NCBI GenBank assembly: GCA_021779855.1
Contig: JAJXZW010000006.1
Coordinates: 40,226-104,225, forward strand
Source: Actinomycetes bacterium
GTDB taxonomy: Bacteria > Actinomycetota > Acidimicrobiia > Acidimicrobiales > RAAP-2
Length of the DNA stretch: 64,000 bases
Direction of reading: 5' to 3'
This document shows, one piece after another, positions 40,059 to 48,467 of this stretch. Made by a program: the position numbers and the translations under genes. The notes beneath the pieces are model-generated. The model made no database searches, was not told the origin of the DNA, and saw only the letters and a list, made by a program, of their open reading frames with translations. How positions within the stretch are numbered: position 1 is the first letter of the stretch; every line of letters begins with the position of its first letter.

Positions 40059-40397
40059 ATGTCTCAGCCCGCTGAGTACCTTCCGGATGTCTACGTGCGG
40101 TTCCGGGAGTACTTCCCCCAGGTGGCAACCGCCCAGGACGCCTTGGCCCAGGAGGTGGCGGCGGCGTCGCCGTTCGACGAGCGCACCGCCAGGCTGCTCA
40201 AGTTGGCCCTCGGGATGGGGGCGCAGGCGCCGGGGGCGGTCCGCTCCAACGCCCGCAGGGCCCTGTCCGCTGGCGTCAGCCCCGGCGAACTGCGGGCGGT
40301 GGCCGTGATGGCGATCACCACGTGCGGGTTTCCCACTTCGATCGCCGGGCTGAAGTGGATCGACGAGGTAATTGGCGGCGAAGCGGAGCGGCCCTGA
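40059..40397 (+). CDS. Carboxymuconolactone decarboxylase/AhpD-family protein
   Basis: A 112-residue all-helical CMD-family protein: FDERTARLLKLALGMGAQAPGAVRSNARRAL and GELRAVAVMAITTCGFPTSIAGLKWIDE, of which LKLALGMG and GVSPGEL are typical. The CxxC of AhpD-type peroxidase partners is not present; a single Cys sits in TTCGFP. Function unknown, perhaps redox or small-molecule chemistry linked to the flanking molybdoenzyme operons. ATG 40059 has GAGGGAGGA six bases upstream. Confidence 0.8.
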   Translation: MSQPAEYLPDVYVRFREYFPQVATAQDALAQEVAAASPFDERTARLLKLALGMGAQAPGAVRSNARRALSAGVSPGELRAVAVMAITTCGFPTSIAGLKWIDEVIGGEAERP

Positions 40398-40423
40398 CCG
40401 GGGAGTGACCCTATCTCCCGGTC
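40396..40423 (+). terminator. Hairpin at the end of the CMD-family gene
   Basis: GACCGGGGAG and CTCCCGGTC pair with one bulged G around a 9-base loop, starting at the stop codon. No U-run follows. Confidence 0.4.
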
Positions 40424-40865
40424 CGCCCCCTTCGGCCCGGGTTTCGTCGGTCCCGATCGGGGTGACGGGATGTCGTCGGCCGTGGTGACGACCGACGAGT
40501 TGGAGCTGGGCGACACCAGCGGATGGTCGACCGGTACGGTGGCGAGCGTGGCGACGGGACTGCTCGGGTCGTCGTGGTGGGTTCGGCGGAGTTCGCGGCC
40601 GGCCGGACTCCGGGCCGGCTCGGGCGGCTGGCTGTTCGCGACGACGGGTGCGATCGAGCGACGGTCCCCGGATCGGCTCCGACGACGTCGGCCGGCGTGG
40701 GCCGCACTCCAGTCGCGGACGGACGGCCGACGTGATCGATCGCTCCGCGGCGCGGCTCGTCTCGGCGCTGTCGTCGGTGATCCCTCGGGGTCGAAGGCCG
40801 CGTCCGTGGCGGGGAGGAGTCTTTCGCCCCCGGAGGGTCACCGTAGGTGGCGGTACGATGTCCCG
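40398..40865. other. 468-base gap, no supportable gene
   Basis: Open frames exist on both strands but none has clear family signatures or a ribosome-binding site. A plus-strand stretch 40523-40735 begins with a beta-strand-like RVVVVGSAEF and could be a worn gene, not identified. The end of the gap holds a TACGAT -10 at 40854-40859 for the next gene. Confidence 0.5.
40854..40865 (+). promoter_or_regulatory. Probable -10 element of leaderless DUF6457 gene
   Basis: TACGAT at 40854-40859 ends six bases before GTG 40866. No Shine-Dalgarno sequence. Confidence 0.5.
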
Positions 40866-41105
40866 GTGAGCGTTCCGGTAGAAGAGTGGTTGAGGGAGTT
40901 CGCGGCCGAGCTGGGCGTGGACGGGCCGACTCCCGAGCAGGTGGAGGCGTTGCTGTCCTTGGCGGGAACAGCGGCTCACAGTTCGGAGCGTACGGCGGCT
41001 CCGCTTTCGTGCTGGCTGGTCGGCCGGGTCGGGATCGATCCGGAGGCGGGGCGAGAGGCGGCGTCGCGGGTGGCGGACAGGCTGGGTCCCTCGGCCCAGG
41101 GCTGA
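40866..41105 (+). CDS. DUF6457 family protein
   Basis: A 79-residue helical protein matching the DUF6457 pattern: VEEWLREFAAELGV, then EQVEALLSLAGTAAHSSERTAAPLSCWLVGRV. This small family often sits beside molybdenum-cofactor or formate dehydrogenase genes; function unknown. GTG 40866 has a -10 at leaderless spacing. Its last 130 bases overlap, in antisense, the 3' end of the ferredoxin-like gene on the other strand. Confidence 0.65.
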   Translation: MSVPVEEWLREFAAELGVDGPTPEQVEALLSLAGTAAHSSERTAAPLSCWLVGRVGIDPEAGREAASRVADRLGPSAQG

Positions 41106-42694
41106 GTCGGGCGCGGCTGGCTGTTCGCGTTGGCGCATCGGGGGCAGCGCCCGAGGGCGGCGATGAGGGCCGGGGGCTTGTCGTCGGCTTGCAGGCGGGC
41201 GATCACGGCGAGCGCGGCCGGATCGGGCTGGTACGGGGCACCGCAACTGGCGCAGGGTCGAGAGGGCGCCGCGACCGAGAAGGTTGAGGGGCCGCGGGTC
41301 AGGGACGCCAGGTCGAGACCGGCGGTCACGGTGAGGCACCGCTCCGGGCACACCGTGAGGCATCGGCCGCACCCGTTGCACGCGGCGGAGTCGACGGTCA
41401 GCTGCCGGGTGGCGGGGTCTACCGCGAGGGCGGCGCTGGGGCAGGCCAGCCCGCAGGCCCCGCAGGCGCTGCACGCGGTGAGATCGACGCTCAGGATGCG
41501 GGTGGCCGCGCCGCGCTCGACGATGGTGACCGGGCGGACGGGCGCCGGAGGGTTCTGCCCGCGGCCGCCGAGGCGCTGTGTCACGGCGTGGCTGGTGGCG
41601 ACCGGCTCCCGCCACCGCATGCCCTGGGGGGCGGGCGGTGGCGCTCCCGTGGTCTCGCGGCGGGCGGGCGGTGGCAGGACTCGAGTGAGGCTCTCGACGA
41701 GCCGTTCGTCGCCCTCCACGGTCGGGGCGCAGTGGCAGCTGGAGCACCGCCTGAGCTCGACGGTGGTGCCCCTCGCCGCCAGTTGCAGGCGGGCGCCGGC
41801 TCCGAGGACGGCCACGCAGGGCAGCGTGACGGTGAAGGCGGGCGAGCCGGCCGTAGCGGGGCCGCCGGCCGGTTCGCGCTCGCACACCAGGGTCGTGTGG
41901 GTGGCACCGGCGTCGAGGATGGCGTCGACCTGGGCGGCGAGGCCCTCGAGGTCGGCGCCGGGCATGGTGATGGCGTGGGCCGGGCAGGTGACGACGCAGC
42001 GTCCGCACCGGATGCAGCTGTCGGGGTCGATCTCGGCGGTGGCCGCCGACGTGTCGATGGCGGCGACGGGGCAGTCGGTGCTGCAACGGGTGCAGCGACC
42101 CGTCCCCCAGCAGCGCTGGGTGTCCACCCAGGCGGCGGTGTGGGTGACGCCCCGGACCACGGCGAGGAGTCCTCGCCGGTCTATCGGCTGGCCGGCACCG
42201 GGCCGGCGGCGCGGGGCGGGGGGCTGGCCGGCGAGGACGGTGACCCGTCGGGCCGCCGCCTCGCAGGCCGTGACCGCCCCGGCGGGGCGCGGGAGCTGGC
42301 CGCCCGCTGGGGGGTCTCCGGGCTGGTCGGCCCCGGCCGGGGTGACGGCCATGTAGGCGGTCCGGGCCAGGTCGACGCCACTCTGGGTCGCCTGGGCGGC
42401 GGCGGCAGCCGCCCCTGTCAGGTGGCAGGCGACGGCGACGACGGCGGCGGGCCGGCGGCGGGCGCAGTAGCGGCCCAGCCGTCCGGGATGGCGGCACAGG
42501 TCGCCGATGACGACGAGATCCACCTCGGTCCAGACGTCGCTAGCGCCCGCTCGCACCGACGCGGCCAACGAGTCGACGCCGCCGGGGGCGAAGGCACGGT
42601 CGCACACCGCCACCAGGGGGCGTCGGGCTCGGCCGCTCGGGCCGGGCGCGACGGTGAGCTCACGGAAGCGTCTTCTTCGGGCCCGCCATCTCAT
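40976..42694 (-). CDS. Multi-cluster ferredoxin-like protein
   Basis: A 572-residue protein with at least three clear [4Fe-4S] motifs (CIRCGRCVVTCP, CSACGACGLACP, CNGCGRCLTVCP), a variant fourth (CWGTGRCTRCSTDCP) and a C-terminal zinc-ribbon-like pair CASC and CPRC. The N-terminal ~130 residues resemble a Rossmann-like fold. Last gene of the molybdopterin oxidoreductase operon; a likely electron carrier or maturation factor. About 43 residues after the last CxxC are low-complexity and antisense to the DUF6457 gene, so the true C-terminus may be extended by stop loss. Confidence 0.75.
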   Translation of the reverse strand: MRWRARRRRFRELTVAPGPSGRARRPLVAVCDRAFAPGGVDSLAASVRAGASDVWTEVDLVVIGDLCRHPGRLGRYCARRRPAAVVAVACHLTGAAAAAAQATQSGVDLARTAYMAVTPAGADQPGDPPAGGQLPRPAGAVTACEAAARRVTVLAGQPPAPRRRPGAGQPIDRRGLLAVVRGVTHTAAWVDTQRCWGTGRCTRCSTDCPVAAIDTSAATAEIDPDSCIRCGRCVVTCPAHAITMPGADLEGLAAQVDAILDAGATHTTLVCEREPAGGPATAGSPAFTVTLPCVAVLGAGARLQLAARGTTVELRRCSSCHCAPTVEGDERLVESLTRVLPPPARRETTGAPPPAPQGMRWREPVATSHAVTQRLGGRGQNPPAPVRPVTIVERGAATRILSVDLTACSACGACGLACPSAALAVDPATRQLTVDSAACNGCGRCLTVCPERCLTVTAGLDLASLTRGPSTFSVAAPSRPCASCGAPYQPDPAALAVIARLQADDKPPALIAALGRCPRCANANSQPRPTQPWAEGPSLSATRDAASRPASGSIPTRPTSQHESGAAVRSEL

Positions 42695-42703
42695 GGGCGC
42701 CGG

Positions 42704-43504
42704 TCACGACGGGTGGGGCGCACTGGACCAGACGGATCCGACGACCTCGAGGTAGGGGGTGCCGGTCTCGATGGTCAGATGGGCGCGCAGCAGGCCGACG
42801 AAGGCCCCGTAGCAGTCGCCGGGGGCGGCTCGGTCGACGGCGTCGCAGAACTCGCCGGCGAAGCGGCCGAGGTGGGCGGTGAGGAACTGCTGCTGTGCCG
42901 CTCTCAGCGCCTTGGCGTCCTCCGGGAGTCCCTGGCGCCAGGCCTCGGCCTCTCTCTCACACAGGTAGCAGACGAACTCGGCCTCGGTGGCCACGTGGTC
43001 GGGCAGGTCGTGGTAGTCCTCCGCGATGCCCACGCCCTGTTCGGCGTAGGCGGCTTCGACCGAGTCGGTCGAGGGACCGTGGATCACCGGCCGTCCCGAC
43101 ATGGGGTCGGTGTCGGTCCAGACCGACTCGTAGGGGGGTGCGGGGACGCGTTCCGGGCCGACGAACAGTCGGGCGTGCTCGACCGCCAGGTCCAGCTCGA
43201 CCTCGTGGGGGTCGCGGCCGGTCTGGGTGTCGACGAAGCGCTGCAGCCGCTCCAGCGGCGCCTGGTAGAGCTCCTGGTCGCTGTCGAGCCAGGACACCGC
43301 CCTGTCGAGATCGGCCTGTAGCGTGCCGTCCAGCAGGTCGGCGACCCACCCGCCGTCGGGGCCGTGGAACGCTTCGGCCAGCCGTCGCCAGGCCAGGCTG
43401 CGGCGTTCGGCGGCCTCGCCGAGGAGCTCCCACGCCTGGCGCAGGCCGCTCCCGGCGGTCGCCGTCGGGTCACCCGAGGGTGACGGGGCGGAGGCGGGTG
43501 TCAC
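42704..43504 (-). CDS. TorD/DmsD-family chaperone
   Basis: A 266-residue helical chaperone of the TorD/DmsD/NarJ type: RRLAEAFHGPD near the N-terminus, LAVEHARLFVGPERVPAPPYESVW (core EHARLFVGPERVPAPPYESVW is diagnostic), and DLPDHVATEAEFVCYL. Such proteins bind the Tat signal and insert the molybdenum cofactor into partner oxidoreductases; here the partner is the catalytic subunit three genes upstream. GTG 43502-43504 overlaps nrfD by four bases. Confidence 0.88.
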   Translation of the reverse strand: MTPASAPSPSGDPTATAGSGLRQAWELLGEAAERRSLAWRRLAEAFHGPDGGWVADLLDGTLQADLDRAVSWLDSDQELYQAPLERLQRFVDTQTGRDPHEVELDLAVEHARLFVGPERVPAPPYESVWTDTDPMSGRPVIHGPSTDSVEAAYAEQGVGIAEDYHDLPDHVATEAEFVCYLCEREAEAWRQGLPEDAKALRAAQQQFLTAHLGRFAGEFCDAVDRAAPGDCYGAFVGLLRAHLTIETGTPYLEVVGSVWSSAPHPS

Positions 43505-44982
43505 TTCCACGGTCTGTCCTGGTAGCCGGGACCGCCGTGCGGCGGCCGGTCGGCTTCGAACTCGATGCGGGCCGCCTGGGCCAGGCCGGCCGGCGAGACG
43601 ACGGGTGGGGCGCCCACGCTTCTGGGCGCCTCCGCCGAGCCGGGGTTGAGATCGAAGTTGGGGTTGTCGGCCGCGCCCGGCGAGGGGAGCATCGGCAAGA
43701 AGCGCAGTCCGGCCATGACCAGCAGGCCCCACAGGGCGCAGAAGCCGATCACGATGGACCACTCCACCCACGTGGGGTTGTAGTGGGCTATCTGCACGAA
43801 GGAGGAGTTGGTGGGCAGGAACGGCTGCACCCCCGAGGCGACGCTCCCGCCGGTAGTCAACTGGCTGCCGGTGCCGAGCGAGATGCCCGGCGCGTAGCCC
43901 AGGTTGGGGTAGCGCAGACCTCCGACCATGAGCTGACCCCGCATCAGCATGGTGCTGACGATCACGGCCACCGCCGCGGCGGCGCTCCAGCGCTTGTCGG
44001 CCCTTCCTCTGGGGGTGACGATCAGCGCCAGGCCGAGGAGCAGGGTGCCGATCTCGCACCAGAAGATCCAGCCGTAGGAGCCGACCATCAGTTGTTTGAG
44101 GGCCGACCAGTCGCCGGGAACCCGGCTGGCGCTGATAGTGATGATCTCGACGGCGATGAAGAACACCTCCACCGCGATGGCCGTCGCCAGGAACCCGGTG
44201 AGCCAGCGGTGGGCGGCGTCCCCGATAGACAGGCGGCCCATCCGTTCGAGGACCAGCAGCACCACCACCACCAGACCGATGCCCGACACGATGGCCGAGA
44301 CGACGAACCACGGGGCCATCAGGGTCGAGTTCCAATACGGGTGGGACGGCTGGGTGGCGACGATCCAGGCGGTGATGGAGTGCAGGGCGACCGCCAGGGG
44401 CAGGGCCAGGTAGGCGCCGCCCACGATCAGCTTGTGGTCGCGGCGCAACGTGGCGGGCGTGTTCTTCGTGCCCAGCGCCAGCCAGTGGTGGCGCTCGGCC
44501 AGATCGGAGCGCATGTGCAGCCACAGGTAGACGATGTTGAAGACGGCGTAGACCAAGATGATGGTGACGTCCCATACCATCGGCGAGGTCCAGTGGGCGT
44601 AGTAGAACAGCTCCAGGAACCGGCCCGGCTGGCCCAGATCCGGCAGGATGAGGAGCCCGGCGATGACGATGGTGACCAGGCTGATCAGGATGGCCGTGCG
44701 GGCCAGGTGCTCCACCTTGTGAATCTTGAAGATGGTGGCCACCGAGGCGACGATCATCCCGCCGGCGGAGGCGCCGACGAAGAACATGAACGTCATGATG
44801 TACAGGCCCCAGATCTGCACGTTGCGCATGTCGGTCACGCCGAGGCCGTTGCCGACCTCGTAGGCCCACGCCCACATCCCGTAGCCCAAGATGGCGGCCA
44901 GGATCACCGCCGCGATGGCGCCCCGTGAGGACCGGCGGCTCCGGGCCCGGGATTCGGGGTCGTTCAACGTGGTTGTAGTCAT
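43501..44982 (-). CDS. NrfD/PsrC-type membrane subunit
   Basis: A 493-residue integral membrane protein with about nine to ten helices, an N-terminal Arg-rich cytoplasmic tail and a hydrophilic C-terminal ~60 residues. GLYIMTFMFFVGASAGGMIVAS (core MFFVGASAGGMIV) and LPDLGQPGRFLELF are typical of NrfD/PsrC proteins that exchange electrons with quinones. It anchors the FeS and catalytic subunits of the operon. ATG 44980-44982. Confidence 0.9.
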   Translation of the reverse strand: MTTTTLNDPESRARSRRSSRGAIAAVILAAILGYGMWAWAYEVGNGLGVTDMRNVQIWGLYIMTFMFFVGASAGGMIVASVATIFKIHKVEHLARTAILISLVTIVIAGLLILPDLGQPGRFLELFYYAHWTSPMVWDVTIILVYAVFNIVYLWLHMRSDLAERHHWLALGTKNTPATLRRDHKLIVGGAYLALPLAVALHSITAWIVATQPSHPYWNSTLMAPWFVVSAIVSGIGLVVVVLLVLERMGRLSIGDAAHRWLTGFLATAIAVEVFFIAVEIITISASRVPGDWSALKQLMVGSYGWIFWCEIGTLLLGLALIVTPRGRADKRWSAAAAVAVIVSTMLMRGQLMVGGLRYPNLGYAPGISLGTGSQLTTGGSVASGVQPFLPTNSSFVQIAHYNPTWVEWSIVIGFCALWGLLVMAGLRFLPMLPSPGAADNPNFDLNPGSAEAPRSVGAPPVVSPAGLAQAARIEFEADRPPHGGPGYQDRPWK

Positions 44983-45031
44983 GGCATCATCTCCTCGTCC
45001 TCGTCCTGCTCTGCTCGTGCGGCGCCGGCAC

Positions 45032-45877
45032 TCACGACGTCACCGTCGTTCCCGACAGGTAGCGGCGCTCCGGGTTCACGAACAGCGGGGCCAGCGGCGT
45101 CCGCGCCCCGCCCGCGCCGTTGGTCCGGGGCGGTATGTAGTACACCTTCGGCTCGGTGCCCAGATCGGGCCGGACCTGGGTGACCGGCTCGTGGGCGATC
45201 AGTTGGGACACCTCGCTCCGGGGATCGTTGAGGTCCCCGAAGACGCGGGCCCGGGCCGGGCACACCTCGATGCAGAACGGCTGCATGCCGTTGTCGACCC
45301 GCTGGTAGCAGAAGTCGCACTTCTCCACCACGCCCCTGGGCCGGGGCGGCTTAGCCGGCGAGCCGACGTGGTAGTCGGCGGTGTTGGCCGGCACCTGGTC
45401 GGGCGTCGACCAGTTGAACACCCGCATGTTGTAAGGGCAGGCGATCATGCAGTAGCGGCATCCGATGCAGCGGCCCCAGTCGACCATGACGATGCCGTCT
45501 TCGCGTTTGTAGGTGGCCTGCACCGGGCACACGTTGGTACAGGGCGGGTTCTCGCAGTGGAAGCAGTTCACCGGCATGAACGCCAACGACAGGTTGGGGT
45601 ACTCGCCGACGGGCTCGTCGATGCCGTCGGTGGCCTGCGGGTTGAGCGCGCCCGCCGCGGCCACGTCCATACCGGTCGGGTCTTCCGCCACGGTCAGGAT
45701 GCGGTTCCACCATATTCCCAGTGGCTCGTTGTTGTTGGACTTGCAGGCGATGGCGCAGGTCCAGCAGCCGATGCAACGGTCCTGGTCGATCACCATCCCC
45801 CAGCGGGCCTTGGGGTTGGCGGCCTGGTCGTGGCGGCCGAAGGGATCAGCCGGGTAGTTAGCGGTCACAGTCTTCAT
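45032..45877 (-). CDS. Four-cluster FeS electron-transfer subunit (DmsB/NrfC-like)
   Basis: A 281-residue protein with four [4Fe-4S] motifs arranged as in DmsB, NrfC and PhsB: CIGCWTCAIACK, CENPPCTNVCP, CIGCRYCMIACP and CDFCYQR with CIEVCP. ATG 45875-45877 is preferred over the adjacent GTG because AGAGG lies upstream of it. Passes electrons between the membrane subunit and the catalytic subunit; both are neighbours. Ten bases after the catalytic subunit gene. Confidence 0.92.
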   Translation of the reverse strand: MKTVTANYPADPFGRHDQAANPKARWGMVIDQDRCIGCWTCAIACKSNNNEPLGIWWNRILTVAEDPTGMDVAAAGALNPQATDGIDEPVGEYPNLSLAFMPVNCFHCENPPCTNVCPVQATYKREDGIVMVDWGRCIGCRYCMIACPYNMRVFNWSTPDQVPANTADYHVGSPAKPPRPRGVVEKCDFCYQRVDNGMQPFCIEVCPARARVFGDLNDPRSEVSQLIAHEPVTQVRPDLGTEPKVYYIPPRTNGAGGARTPLAPLFVNPERRYLSGTTVTS

Positions 45878-45887
45878 CACGCACCTC

Positions 45888-48467
45888 TCACACGTCGACC
45901 TTGCGGACCTCGACCAGGTTGTCGAAGAACGACCCGTTCGAGGTCAGCTTGTTGATCCAGTTGTTGGTGACGTCGGAGTAGCCCGAGTCGTCCTTGGTCT
46001 GGAAGCGCTGCCAGCCCTTGGGCAGATTGACCATCCCCGGGCGCATCTTGCCCGACACCCGCGCCACCGCCGTCGTCTTGCCGTGGTCGTTGAAGACCTC
46101 CACGTAGTCGCCCTGCTGTATCCCCCGGGCCCTGGCGTCGGCGGCGCTGATGTCGACGTACGGCTGGGGGTTGACCTCCCGCAGCCAGGGCTGGTCGAAG
46201 TAGGTGGTGTGTACCCGCCAGCGGGAGTGCTCCTGCATGTAGACCAGCGGATACTGGCTGTGCTTCGGGTTGTCCGGCCACGCCTCGATCGGCGCCTGCC
46301 AGTACGGCAGCGGATCGACCCCGGCGGAGACGGGGATCCATCCCTCAGGCGGGTAGTTGACGACCACTCTCTCTGAGTACGGCTCCAGGCGCCCGGTGGG
46401 CGTCGAGAACACCGGGTTGGGCCCCGGCGAGGCCACGAGGTCCGGTGGGAAGGCGGGTGCCACACCCTTCTGCAGATAGGTCGAGATGAACGTGTCCCCT
46501 GCCGACCCACCGATCAGTTTCTTGCCGATCGCCCGTACGAGCGTGTCGGCCATCTGGACCGGCGTCTTGGTGTAGTACTGGCCGAAGCCCAGCTTGGAGG
46601 CGACCATCTTGTAGATGTCGTAGTCGCCCTTGGCCTCGAACTGGGGCTGCACCGCCTGCTCCAGCTTCATGAAGTAGGGGTGCGAGCCGCCGCCGACCAC
46701 GTCGTCAGTCTCGAGCCAGTGCGCGGCGGGGAGCACGTAGTCGGCGTAGCGGACCGAGTCGGTGGGGAGCGAGTCCGACACCACCACCAGCTCCAGTTTC
46801 GACTCGTCGGTCAGGAGCTTCAAGAAGCGCTTGGACTGCTGCACGTTGGAGACGACGTTGATGTGGTTGAACCAGACGCCCTTGATGGTCCAGGGGACCG
46901 CGACGGGGTCCTTGGTGACTCCCTTGGACGGATCCTTGCCATCGAGCGGCGCCAGGATGTGCGTCGTGCCGGTGTCGATCGCTTCGAAGGCCTGCCACAG
47001 CGGCAGCGGCGCGGCGTAGGTGCCGCTCGGGGCGAAGAGCGTCGCCCCGCTGTAGTACACCAAGAACAAGGCGGCGGCACCGGTGCCCAGCGATGCCCCG
47101 GACTGGCCGAAGTTGTGGGTCAGGGCCGCCATCGTGGCCAGGTTTCGACCGTTCAGGAACCCGTTGTCCCACCGGTCGATGCCCATGCTCGGGTAGAGGA
47201 AGGACTTCTTGGTTCCGGCGTAGGTGCGGGCCAGCCATCGGACGTCAGCGGGGTCGACCTCGGTGAACTGCCGGGTGTACTCGGGGGTCCAGGTGGACAC
47301 CCGATCCGCCAGCAGCTGGAAGGCCGGCCGGACCGTCACTCCGCCAGAGTTGTAGGTTCCGGTCAGCACCGGTGAGGTCACGTGGTCGGCCGGCTGGGCG
47401 CTCTTGGTCGCCGGGTCCCATACCAGTATGTTGTTGGCGGCGTCTCGCAGGAACATGCCGTCGTCTTCTCGCACCAGGAACGGCAGGGTCGTGGACTTGA
47501 CGACGAAGTCCTTGTCGTAGAGCTCTTCGCCTATGAGCACGTTGAGCACGGACAGACCAAACGCCGGGTCCGACCCGGGTCGCAGAGGTATCCACTTGGT
47601 GGCCTTGGACGCCGCAGTCGAGAAGTTGGGGTCGATCACCACCAGCTGGGCCCCCCGATCCAGGGCGTCGGCCACGAAGTGCCAGCCCTGCACCCCGGAC
47701 TCGGTCATGTTGTTGCCCCACATGATCACCAAGTCGGCGTTGGAGATGTCCAGCGTGTCGTTGCCGGTTGCGAATCCGGAGAAGCCCACCTGGCCCTCGC
47801 CCAAGGTGACGGCCTGGTCCACCGCGAGCTGCAGGCTGGTCGCCTCCAGGATGTTGCCGAACGCGGTGGGCGCATAGCCGAAGGCGCCCTGTACCGCCCC
47901 GTAGTTGCCTGAGCCGGCGCACACCGCAAAGCCCTTCTTGCCGTACTTGGACTGAATCGCCTGTATCTTGTCGGCGATCTCGCTGGTCGCCTGGTCCCAA
48001 CTGATCCGTTGCCACTTCCCGGACCCCCGGGCCCCCACCCGCTTCATCGGGTACTTCAGGCGGGCCGGGTTGTACACCCACTGGGCGTGCGACAGCCCCC
48101 GCAGGCATATCCGGTTGTAACGAGTATTGGGCAGCGGGTTCATCGCCGTCTTGATCAGCCGACCGTTGAGCACATGGGACTCCAGATGGCAGGTCTGGCT
48201 GCAGTTGGGCGAGCAGACTGCGTTGTAGACCTGCTCGGTGACCGCCACCGTGCCCGACGACACCGGTGACGCCGCGCTCAGAGCCCGGACCACCCTGCCG
48301 GAAGCCGACGCCGGGGCCATCCGGCTGGCCAGCGCCGCTCCCGCTCCGGCCGCCGCGACCCCGCCCAGGAAGGTGCGGCGCCGGATCTTCGAGCCGAGGA
48401 ACCGCACCGGCTCCTGATCGGCCGTGGCAGGCTCATCCACACCAGCGGCTACGTCGATCTCAGTCAT
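45888..48467 (-). CDS. Tat-exported molybdopterin oxidoreductase catalytic subunit
   Basis: An 859-residue DMSO-reductase-superfamily enzyme. Twin-arginine signal RRRTFLGG at residues 29-36 followed by an Ala-rich hydrophobic region. [4Fe-4S] ligands Cys85, Cys89, Cys93 and Cys121 (spacing x3-x3-x27). MWGNNMTESG, GIDRWDNGFLNGRN and the C-terminal molydopterin-binding domain (VDISAADARARGIQQGDYVEV) follow. The substrate (for example a sulfur, nitrogen or arsenic oxyanion, or DMSO-like compound) cannot be decided. Encoded with its FeS, NrfD, TorD and Mrp partners. Confidence 0.9.
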   Translation of the reverse strand: MTEIDVAAGVDEPATADQEPVRFLGSKIRRRTFLGGVAAAGAGAALASRMAPASASGRVVRALSAASPVSSGTVAVTEQVYNAVCSPNCSQTCHLESHVLNGRLIKTAMNPLPNTRYNRICLRGLSHAQWVYNPARLKYPMKRVGARGSGKWQRISWDQATSEIADKIQAIQSKYGKKGFAVCAGSGNYGAVQGAFGYAPTAFGNILEATSLQLAVDQAVTLGEGQVGFSGFATGNDTLDISNADLVIMWGNNMTESGVQGWHFVADALDRGAQLVVIDPNFSTAASKATKWIPLRPGSDPAFGLSVLNVLIGEELYDKDFVVKSTTLPFLVREDDGMFLRDAANNILVWDPATKSAQPADHVTSPVLTGTYNSGGVTVRPAFQLLADRVSTWTPEYTRQFTEVDPADVRWLARTYAGTKKSFLYPSMGIDRWDNGFLNGRNLATMAALTHNFGQSGASLGTGAAALFLVYYSGATLFAPSGTYAAPLPLWQAFEAIDTGTTHILAPLDGKDPSKGVTKDPVAVPWTIKGVWFNHINVVSNVQQSKRFLKLLTDESKLELVVVSDSLPTDSVRYADYVLPAAHWLETDDVVGGGSHPYFMKLEQAVQPQFEAKGDYDIYKMVASKLGFGQYYTKTPVQMADTLVRAIGKKLIGGSAGDTFISTYLQKGVAPAFPPDLVASPGPNPVFSTPTGRLEPYSERVVVNYPPEGWIPVSAGVDPLPYWQAPIEAWPDNPKHSQYPLVYMQEHSRWRVHTTYFDQPWLREVNPQPYVDISAADARARGIQQGDYVEVFNDHGKTTAVARVSGKMRPGMVNLPKGWQRFQTKDDSGYSDVTNNWINKLTSNGSFFDNLVEVRKVDV

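Noticed and set aside
40523-40735. MogA-like molybdenum cofactor gene
   Set aside because: The first strand looks suggestive (RVVVVGSAEF) but no MogA motifs follow and the frame is short.
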